From Scytonema hofmannii PCC 7110 (GTDB lineage Bacteria > Cyanobacteriota > Cyanobacteriia > Cyanobacteriales > Nostocaceae), in the NCBI RefSeq assembly GCF_000346485.2, contig NZ_KQ976354.1:8484039-8548038 (forward strand): 64,000 bases of DNA, given 5' to 3'. The notes beneath the pieces are model-generated. The model worked only from the letters and a program-made list of their open reading frames with translations. It made no database searches and was not told the DNA's origin. Below, in pieces: positions 1 through 6,518 of the stretch. The position numbers were made by a program, and so were the translations under genes. Numbering within the stretch: the stretch's first letter is position 1; every line of letters starts with the position of its first letter.

Positions 1-1557
1 ATGAGCGATTAATAGTCCCCACAAACGCTCTTGCTGCAAGATGGGTACGATCAGATTTGCCCGGATGTGCAAACTCCGGAGGAGGTCAACATGGCAAGGT
101 GATAGTCCCGCAGTTTCAATATCTTCAATTGCTCTAGTATTACCTTGTTGGTAGTAAGCCGCATGGGTAGATTTAAAGCACGTATCCATGACGTGAAATC
201 CAAGAATAGATATGCACTTTTCTGCTAGGGATTCTACAGCAACCAACCCACTCCAGTCTGCCTCAAACTGATAGATCACCACTCGGTCTACCTCAAACAG
301 TTGCCGTACTTCCGAAGCCGTAGTTTGCAGGATATCGTCTAACTCCAATGATTGTCGAATGCGCTGTGTCACAGCAGCTACAATTCGCTCAGACGCACTT
401 TGGTGTTGAACACGCTCCTCTACCTGCTTATAAGATTCCGATGCTACAGTTAAAGCGATTTTATCAAAGTGAGGGGTTGCACTAACAGGCACTTCACTGG
501 GTTTGGCAATCAAATAACCTTGAGCAAACGTTGCTCCTCGTTCTCGCAGCCAGTTCAGTTCTTCAATGCACTCAATCCCTTCCGCGACAGTCCGAATATT
601 TAACTTTTGAGTAATCTCTAGAAGTTTTTCGGTAATTGAAGCTTTGTACAGATCTTGATGCACGTCTCGAATTAACTCCATGTCCAACTTAATAAAGTCT
701 GGTCGTAACTGATGGAGCAAATTCAAGCTAGAATAACCAGAACCGAGGTCATCAAGAGCCACTAAAAAACCTGCATCTCGGTAGTACCTAAGTACTGCTT
801 TGAGGTGGGCTAGATCTTGAGTATTGTCTGACTCGACAACTTCAAAGACAACCCGCTCAGGGGAAATGCCTGCTCGCTCGATTGCTTCTACCGTAGTGCG
901 TAGGCAAGAAACGGGGTCATAAAGCGCCGTTGGCGAACAATTGATGAAGATTTGTCCGCTTACTTGATGGCGGCGGACTTGTGCGATCGCACTCAGGCGA
1001 GCAACTCGGTCGAGTTGCGGCAAAAGACCGGATTCTGTTGCTAACTCCAGGATTGGTCCGGGTGGCACTAAATTGCCTTGTTCGTCGAGTCCCCGCAACA
1101 AAGATTCATATCCATAAATCTGGGATGTATCGTTAATTAAGACGATCGGTTGGAAGTGACTGGTGAATCGCTCTGTTGCCAGCATATCAACCAGCCAGTC
1201 TGACTGGCTAAACTTAATAAAGCGTTGCAGTGAGGCAATGTCACTAAAGTCCTGAAGTTGAGGTTGGATAGCGCCTCGAATGAAAAGGACTTGTGTTTCT
1301 CTTAATTCTCTCGGTGCAAGGAGTTGAGCCAGGTTACGAGCAATTTCTTGGGTCTGTCCGGCTCTACAGTCCAAACTCAGACCCGGTCGCTCTTGCATCA
1401 GTTCATACTTTAGCTTGAACTGCTGCAGGTATGAGGTGACTTTTTTCAGGGTATGTGGAATGGGGAACCAGAGAAAGAGCCTACCTGCTTCCTTCGTCCG
1501 GCAGGGTGCAACATTTTGACAACGACAAGTCTTAAAGATAGGAGATGTTTGATTCAT
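1..1557 (-). CDS. EAL-domain phosphodiesterase with C-terminal GAF domain (3' end outside window)
   Basis: The minus-strand frame is open from an ATG at 1557 to base 1, so the C-terminus lies outside the window. A cysteine-rich N-terminus (CRCQN...C) is followed by an EAL domain with recognisable ESLLRG, INCSPTALYDP, VVESDN, LDDLGSGYSSL, IKLDMELI and AEGIE segments. The first of these is the EAL signature in ESL form, and acidic residues expected for metal binding are present. After it comes QRIRQSLELDDIL leading into a GAF domain of the cyanobacterial kind (DRVVIYQFEADWSG). EAL domains hydrolyse cyclic di-GMP, and GAF domains sense small ligands or bilins. The cysteine normally used for chromophore attachment is not evident in the visible part. 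A kinase or other output domain may follow outside the window. Confidence 0.85.
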   Translation of the reverse strand, partial: MNQTSPIFKTCRCQNVAPCRTKEAGRLFLWFPIPHTLKKVTSYLQQFKLKYELMQERPGLSLDCRAGQTQEIARNLAQLLAPRELRETQVLFIRGAIQPQLQDFSDIASLQRFIKFSQSDWLVDMLATERFTSHFQPIVLINDTSQIYGYESLLRGLDEQGNLVPPGPILELATESGLLPQLDRVARLSAIAQVRRHQVSGQIFINCSPTALYDPVSCLRTTVEAIERAGISPERVVFEVVESDNTQDLAHLKAVLRYYRDAGFLVALDDLGSGYSSLNLLHQLRPDFIKLDMELIRDVHQDLYKASITEKLLEITQKLNIRTVAEGIECIEELNWLRERGATFAQGYLIAKPSEVPVSATPHFDKIALTVASESYKQVEERVQHQSASERIVAAVTQRIRQSLELDDILQTTASEVRQLFEVDRVVIYQFEADWSGLVAVESLAEKCISILGFHVMDTCFKSTHAAYYQQGNTRAIEDIETAGLSPCHVDLLRSLHIRANLIVPILQQERLWGLLIAH

Positions 1558-1648
1558 AGATAATCACCGTGCTTAACCCAATTGACTCTAGTATTCCCCT
1601 CAACCTTCTTGTAATAAATAAACTGCTCTTTAAGTACATAAAGATTTG

Positions 1649-1816
1649 ATGAGTCTGGGAAACTGGACTTACCAATATATGCCCCATCTCACGCGTTGGA
1701 CTCGTCCCAGTTTACTCGATATTTATAAAGAATTGATGAAGGCTGGGAAAAATACGGATTTGATGCTTGCAGGTGGAGGAGTCCCGATAGATGCGATCGA
1801 GCAACATTTGGATTAG
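1649..1816 (+). CDS. Small ORF (55 aa) overlapping the DUF4435 gene, possibly a remnant
   Basis: A 55-codon frame starts at ATG 1649 and ends at TAG 1816, overlapping the start of the DUF4435 gene in another frame. It contains LTRWTRPSLLDIYKEL and LMLAGGGVPIDAIEQHL, which look like ordinary folded protein rather than noise. No family is recognised. It may be the 3' tail of a lost upstream partner gene. DUF4435 proteins often sit next to an AAA ATPase, but no ATPase motif is visible here. Confidence 0.25.
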   Translation: MSLGNWTYQYMPHLTRWTRPSLLDIYKELMKAGKNTDLMLAGGGVPIDAIEQHLD

Positions 1817-2606
1817 CATTGGGAGAGGCGGTTCCGACAAAACTTTCTACGAGCGCTTTGTTGACAAGGTAGTTTGTCAATTAGTCAGCGTTTCGGGAAA
1901 ACCCTCCAGTAAGCTGCGTGTTATTGCTGTTTTAGGAATTTTGGAAAAATCAACTTTCCAAGGAATTCTAGCTATCATTGATGCAGACTTTGAACGCCTT
2001 GAAACTTTGACATACAGCAGTCCTAATCTGCTTCGCACCGACACTCATGACCTTGAAACTATGCTAATCAACTCACAAGCACTCAACAAAGTAGTCGCTG
2101 AGTTTGGATCTGAAGAGAAAATTGCCCAGTTTAGTCGAGACGTAAGATTAGCATTACTTGAAACTGGGATGTCAGTAGGTTATTTGCGTTGGCTTTCTCA
2201 GCGTAATGGGATGAACCTGACCTTTGAGGGTATTAGATTCAGCAAATTTATTGATGAGCAAACTCTACAAATTGATGAGCTTAAACTGATTCGAGAAGTG
2301 AAAAATAAATCTCAAGCCTTCTCCTTGAAAGATGAAGATCTGCAACAACAGCTAATGAGCCAAAAAAACAATAGTTACGATCCCTGGCAAATCTGCTGTG
2401 GTCATGATCTAGTGCAACTTCTGTCACTTGGCTTACGCAAAGCGATTGGCTCTAATAAAGTTGCTGATGTTGAACCTAACAGTCTTGAGCGTAATTTACG
2501 GCTTGCCTATGAAGAAGTGTACTTTTGGAAGACACATCTCTACGTACATATTCGCACATGGGAAAGTAAGAATCAGCCATTTAGGGTTTTACGCAATGAG
2601 GTTTAA
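1791..2606 (+). CDS. DUF4435 (TOPRIM-related) domain protein
   Basis: The 271-residue product resembles DUF4435 proteins. An N-terminal SDKTFYERF segment stands where the family usually has an EGK-DxxFY motif. It is followed by the acidic strand GILAIIDADFERL and the THDLETM motif, a TOPRIM-like metal-binding arrangement. The canonical glutamate-glycine of the first motif reads IGRGGSDK, so the first acidic residue may be lost. An in-frame TAG lies directly before ATG 1791, so the protein cannot begin earlier in this frame. DUF4435 proteins usually accompany AAA or OLD-type ATPases and are suspected to act in defence or DNA processing. No such partner is intact here, so function is open. Confidence 0.65.
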   Translation: MRSSNIWISIGRGGSDKTFYERFVDKVVCQLVSVSGKPSSKLRVIAVLGILEKSTFQGILAIIDADFERLETLTYSSPNLLRTDTHDLETMLINSQALNKVVAEFGSEEKIAQFSRDVRLALLETGMSVGYLRWLSQRNGMNLTFEGIRFSKFIDEQTLQIDELKLIREVKNKSQAFSLKDEDLQQQLMSQKNNSYDPWQICCGHDLVQLLSLGLRKAIGSNKVADVEPNSLERNLRLAYEEVYFWKTHLYVHIRTWESKNQPFRVLRNEV

Positions 2607-2892
2607 CTCTTGTATGAAAACTCCGCATTACCTTGGTAATTGCCAACACAAGGAGTAGTAGACCGTATCTCAGTTCATCTATGATTAGAGCTATAAGCAC
2701 TGAGGCGAAAAGAAAGACGCAATTTTTGCGATAATTAATCAAGCAGACTTCAGTCACATCTTATATCATGTTCGCCTCATGACTTATAAACTAATTAGTT
2801 TGTAGTTGCGCTGTTTAGCCTGCGGCAAGCCTAATGGCGAACGCATACATCGCAACTACAAACGTAGTGTAAGTGTTTATCCGAACGCGATA

Positions 2893-3927
2893 TTACTCAC
2901 CTTGCTGAAGTTTCACTGCTCCTAGATTAACTGAAGGTACATCGATCCCACCTTCAGTTTTAGTTTCAGATGGAAAACAGGGATTATTTACATTAACTAG
3001 CTCTCGTGATGAACACGTCACATCAGGACCGAAAATTGAGTAACCGTAAATTGTCTGTCCTGGACTTACAAGTTGGCTTGTTTTGATAACAACTCCTCCG
3101 AGAGTTTGTCCCGCAGGGACTGTCAGAGCAGGATTTTGAGCAGTTCCTGTCCCTCCATTAGCAATATTGTTGAGGAAATAGGTTTGAGGAATGGGTGTGA
3201 CCAAAGGAACTTTTCCCCAGGTATTTACTGGTACTATGAAGACAGAACCGTAGCCTATCGGTTTACCAGAGGAATTCACTTTCGTAATTGCAGCAATTCC
3301 GAAACCATCGTGACCAGCGACTGCACCTCTTTCAAGGACGATAAAAGCAGTATCATTACTGGCTTCTACGGAAGAATGTAAAATAAAGTCTACACGCTCA
3401 ATGCTTGCGTTTCCATTGTAAGGTGTACCGCCAACATTGGCTCCTGTATTGGTGAAAACGTTATCAAAGCCTGCAAGTATGTTGTTTTCTGAAAAAAGCT
3501 GCTCTTGTGAAAGTGGACCTGGAGCCAAAAATGTAAAAGTATTGTTAGAAGAGTTGAATGTACCAAAATACCAAGCTAACTGCCTATCGTCTGCACGCGG
3601 TTTGCGGCGAACGTATACATTTGCAGGTATGGCTTCATCTACGGTGGCTTTTCCTCCATTAAAGGAGAAACCTGTAATTGATTGAGTTAATCCCAGGAAA
3701 TTCAGCTTGTAAGTACTGCCCTCAAACTCACTGTCACCTCTCACATCAGGGACAGAGTTGATAGAACCAGCTGTTGTTTTGACGGTAACAGAGGTAATAT
3801 CAGTGCCAGTGAGTTGCTCCTGTGCCACGGATCGACTAGAAAATAAGCTCGATAGTAAGACGGGAAACAAGCCAAAAAATAACAAAATCTTACTGCTCTT
3901 AAGAATGCGATCGCCTGAATAATTCAT
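2893..3927 (-). CDS. Secreted hypothetical protein with signal peptide
   Basis: The 344-residue product begins with a basic start and a hydrophobic stretch (KILLFFGLFPVLLSSLF) followed by SRSVAQEQ, a convincing Sec signal peptide with likely cleavage after VAQ. The mature part is rich in Thr, Ser, Gly and Asn and appears to be a beta-rich exported domain. Two cysteines in the C-terminal region (VTCSSRELV and NPCFPS) could form a disulfide. No catalytic motif or known family is recognised. It stands alone between a DUF4435 gene and an EF-hand pseudogene and is read toward lower coordinates. Confidence 0.7.
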   Translation of the reverse strand: MNYSGDRILKSSKILLFFGLFPVLLSSLFSSRSVAQEQLTGTDITSVTVKTTAGSINSVPDVRGDSEFEGSTYKLNFLGLTQSITGFSFNGGKATVDEAIPANVYVRRKPRADDRQLAWYFGTFNSSNNTFTFLAPGPLSQEQLFSENNILAGFDNVFTNTGANVGGTPYNGNASIERVDFILHSSVEASNDTAFIVLERGAVAGHDGFGIAAITKVNSSGKPIGYGSVFIVPVNTWGKVPLVTPIPQTYFLNNIANGGTGTAQNPALTVPAGQTLGGVVIKTSQLVSPGQTIYGYSIFGPDVTCSSRELVNVNNPCFPSETKTEGGIDVPSVNLGAVKLQQGE

Positions 3928-4370
3928 AACTCTGCTTTACCTAAAAACCCAAAACTTTTGTCAATTATTTTGCCAATTCAGCAACTCAGTTTTTTCAAAC
4001 CGCTGAATCCATCATTTGTATGCGAACGCGTGCAAAGATGTTACGTCGAACGTCTCTACAAAGAGTTTTGAATTTGCGATTTGCAAAACCCGAACACTAC
4101 AGATTTTACTATGACTAGGCAAGTGTTTATTGCAACTAAGTAAAAAAGTAAGTGACCAGACATGATTAAGAATAAGGCACGTAGATTAAGCTTTAAACCA
4201 TTTATTTATAAATTTTTGATAAATTTTTCCGACTTTACTCCTTAAAATCAAGGTTTTTAAACCTACTTTCTAGCTATGAAGTAGTAAAAGAAAAAAATAA
4301 GTATGATAAGTCATTTATTTGTAAATTTTTATTTTTAAATAAGTAAGACACGATATCCATCCGTGACAAC
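3928..4370. other. Gene-free interval
   Basis: This AT-rich interval upstream of the secreted protein holds only short shadow frames. No RNA gene, repeat family or convincing promoter was recognised. The 5' region of the secreted-protein gene must include its promoter. Confidence 0.5.
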
Positions 4371-4651
4371 TTATGATATTGGACTCCAAAACCAGTTACG
4401 TAAGGATTCAGGATCGTTACCATAACAAAACTCATCGAAATGCTGCAAAACTTCTTTTTTTGTAAGCAAACCATCCCCATTGAGGTCAAGCTATGAACCA
4501 CCCCACCGCATGGGGAATTCCGCGAATATGTTAAAAATGTTTCGCCAGCCTCGCTTTCACTGCAATTCCAACAGGTAGCGAATTGTTTATACTGTTTTAC
4601 TGTAATTTCCCCATCCCTATCAGCTATATTTTCTCTGAAAAACCTATTCAA
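4371..4651 (-). pseudogene. EF-hand calcium-binding protein, C-terminal remnant with frameshift
   Basis: On the minus strand one frame reads ADRDGEITVKQYKQF, an EF-hand loop and helix, then SESEAGETF. After a short palindrome-rich stretch (about 4502-4540) the reading moves to another frame that gives LDLNGDGLLTKKEVLQHFDE, a second canonical EF-hand, and ends NWFWSPIS-stop at 4371. The two halves make sense as one protein only if the roughly 40-bp insertion is removed. The N-terminal half seems missing as well. Small four-EF-hand proteins with this ending occur in cyanobacteria. It lies beside an NOS gene that itself carries EF-hands, so calcium signalling may once have been a theme here. Confidence 0.65.
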
Positions 4652-4883
4652 AAAAAATATTTGCTGCTATGCTAATTATGTAAAAATATACCACATCCCA
4701 CTTTTCGGATGCTGTTACATTTAATAATCTGGAATCTAGACATTGATTTTTACTAATAAAAATAAAGTTCAAAATTCTCAAAATTAAGAATAAAAATCAT
4801 TTTTTTTGCGACTCATGTGTAGCCACCTAAATGTGAAACGACATAACTAGAAAAATAAGTAAACCTAACTTTGATGTAAATTT

Positions 4884-5720
4884 ATGCTAGCAGATAAAAC
4901 ACTTGTTTCTACATCCGCATCAACCTTTATCGTTTTTGCGTCCGATGCTCACTATGCACCTGCTATGCAGCTGATGAGTTTGTTGACAGATGCTCCTTCT
5001 TCAAAAATACGTGCATTAAAACGTTTTGGTATTGTGGCATCAGCCAATTCAGCCATTGAATGGTTGAATATTAACACTGTTTCTCTAGATGTCATTCAAG
5101 AATATTTTCGTGGTGCTGAAACGGCATTTGTATTTATCATGCCCACGGATTTATCTGATGTTAATCAATTGACGCGATCGCTCTTGGAAATCGCCACTGA
5201 AGCCGGAGTGCGCCGTTTTGCTTGGGTTGCACCAGCCTGCGGTGCGGGAACAGAACTAGGATCTCGCCTAACTGAAGCAGCAAATCTTGTGCGTTCCTCA
5301 GGATTAGAAACATTAGTGCTGACTCATGCACCCTTACTGTCCGATTTACTGGAGCACAAGAAGGAATTGAAGTTCCGTCGCACCCTATCTCTACCCCTAG
5401 GCAACAGCAGTTTACCTTGGTTAGCACCAGATGTAATTGCCAACGGACTGTATAAGTGGGTGTTGGGTGAACTGAACAATCAGCCGCCAGAACTGCTGAC
5501 AGGCTCAACCCAACTCATCGGACAAGATATTGCCAGAGGACTATCAGATGTGCTGACACAAACAATGAATCCGCGTCAGTTTGCTCAACTGCGATTTCAG
5601 GCGATCGACCTAGATCGAAGCGGACATATTGATGCAGCAGAACTGTTTCCCTATCTACTGGATTTAGCTAAAACCAAAAGAAGCCTCTCACTCAGTCCGC
5701 AAGGACGAGTGATGAGATGA
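4884..5720 (+). CDS. NmrA-like Rossmann domain plus EF-hand: 5' segment of an interrupted NOS gene
   Basis: The 278-residue reading starts at ATG 4884. It has an NmrA/SDR-like fold (IVFASDAHYAPAMQLM, a stretch around AETAFVFIMPTDLSDV, then VRRFAWVAPACGAG) that may bind NAD(P) or act as a redox sensor. The glycine-rich dinucleotide loop is degenerate. Near the C-terminus is a canonical EF-hand loop, DLDRSGHIDAAELF. The reading becomes foreign after KTKRS (about 5684), where an inserted element starts and supplies the stop at 5720. On the far side of the insertion, at 6492, the same frame resumes with YSHDDAQIILQQADRDG, the second EF-hand. This segment was therefore probably the N-terminus of the NOS protein encoded at 6519-9281. 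It may still be made as a separate polypeptide. Confidence 0.7.
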   Translation: MLADKTLVSTSASTFIVFASDAHYAPAMQLMSLLTDAPSSKIRALKRFGIVASANSAIEWLNINTVSLDVIQEYFRGAETAFVFIMPTDLSDVNQLTRSLLEIATEAGVRRFAWVAPACGAGTELGSRLTEAANLVRSSGLETLVLTHAPLLSDLLEHKKELKFRRTLSLPLGNSSLPWLAPDVIANGLYKWVLGELNNQPPELLTGSTQLIGQDIARGLSDVLTQTMNPRQFAQLRFQAIDLDRSGHIDAAELFPYLLDLAKTKRSLSLSPQGRVMR

Positions 5721-6491
5721 ATTTTGGGGCAATCAGCTTGCGTCCTCCGACCTATGTTCATCGTAGATGGACGCGGGAGTGAGGACAGCAAGCTGATTGC
5801 CAAGTTCTGTGTTGGGGAGACGGTCAATCCAGTCCTCAACCATGGAAGTGATTGTTTTATCCGAAGGAAGAAGTTTGAAGGAAGGACCGAAGTTGGAATT
5901 TCTATGCCGTTCGCGAAGCGTGCCGTATTCGGCATAGACGGCACGCTTCGCGAACAAACTTCTTTCTATAGGGGTTTAAAACCCCATCCCCTTAGGGTTG
6001 CCCGTTTTGAGTTGGGGTCAGAATCCACATATAAAAACAAAACAACTTCGGTCTTTCTTCTTTCTTCTTCCTTCGTTCAACCTTGCTTGCCGCATATAAC
6101 CGTAGCTTATTTAATCTCCCTTGTTGATATTCTTAAATTCAATCTTGATTCTTTCATAACGGGTAGCCAGTGTCTTTACCGCCATGCTAACATAAAAGAG
6201 TGATGGTAAAGCTTAAATTGCTAACCACATACTGCACCTTGAAAACTGAAGATAGGGGGTTTCGCCGGGAAGTGTTGTTTTAAATATGCTAACGACTGCC
6301 TTCGGCGTGTAAAATCTTCAAGGAATGTAGGTAATCTTGTTTGCTTGTCATTCAAGGGTCGGGCAGGATACGCACCTGACCTTAAACAGCCGTACCGGGA
6401 AACAGTTGGAGTACCGGGAAGGAAGTTCTAGAAAGATAAAATCTGCTAGAAGCCTACACTCACAGCTTGCTGGAGTGTAGGAGTATCACGA
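5685..6491. mobile_element. IS200/IS605-like (TnpB-type) element remnant interrupting the NOS gene
   Basis: About 0.8 kb of noncoding-looking DNA separates two halves of one gene in the same frame. Each end carries a hairpin. The left one at 5687-5716 has a GTCC-GCAA-GGAC tip, and the right one at 6453-6481 pairs CCTACACTC with GAGTGTAGG. The approach to the right end contains CCGGGAA repeats and further structured sequence, like the 3' ends of IS200/IS605/IS1341 elements where the guide (omega) RNA lies. There are no terminal inverted repeats and no target duplication, as expected for this family. No tnpA or tnpB frame remains. Exact borders are uncertain by about 10 bp. A degenerate group II intron is an alternative, but no domain V was seen. 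Confidence 0.5.
5903..5958. repeat. Palindromic interspersed repeat
   Basis: A near-perfect inverted repeat pairs GTTCGCGAAGCGTGCCGT with its complement across a short spacer containing CGGCATAG. Repeats of this type, rich in TTCGCGAAGC, are dispersed in Nostocales genomes. It sits inside the insertion that interrupts the NOS gene and may be a later arrival there. Confidence 0.7.
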
Positions 6492-6518
6492 TACAGCCAT
6501 GACGATGCCCAAATAATT

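Noticed and set aside
5161-5508. Long minus-strand frame within the NmrA-EF segment
   Set aside because: It is a shadow of the real plus-strand gene, which has clear domains.
5724-6203. 159-codon ORF in the insertion that splits NOS
   Set aside because: It spans the palindromic repeat and has no recognisable protein signature; probably noncoding element DNA.
5685-6491. Group II intron as the nature of the NOS insertion
   Set aside because: No GTGYG-type 5' end and no convincing domain V hairpin were found. End hairpins fit an IS200/IS605 remnant better, though not proven.
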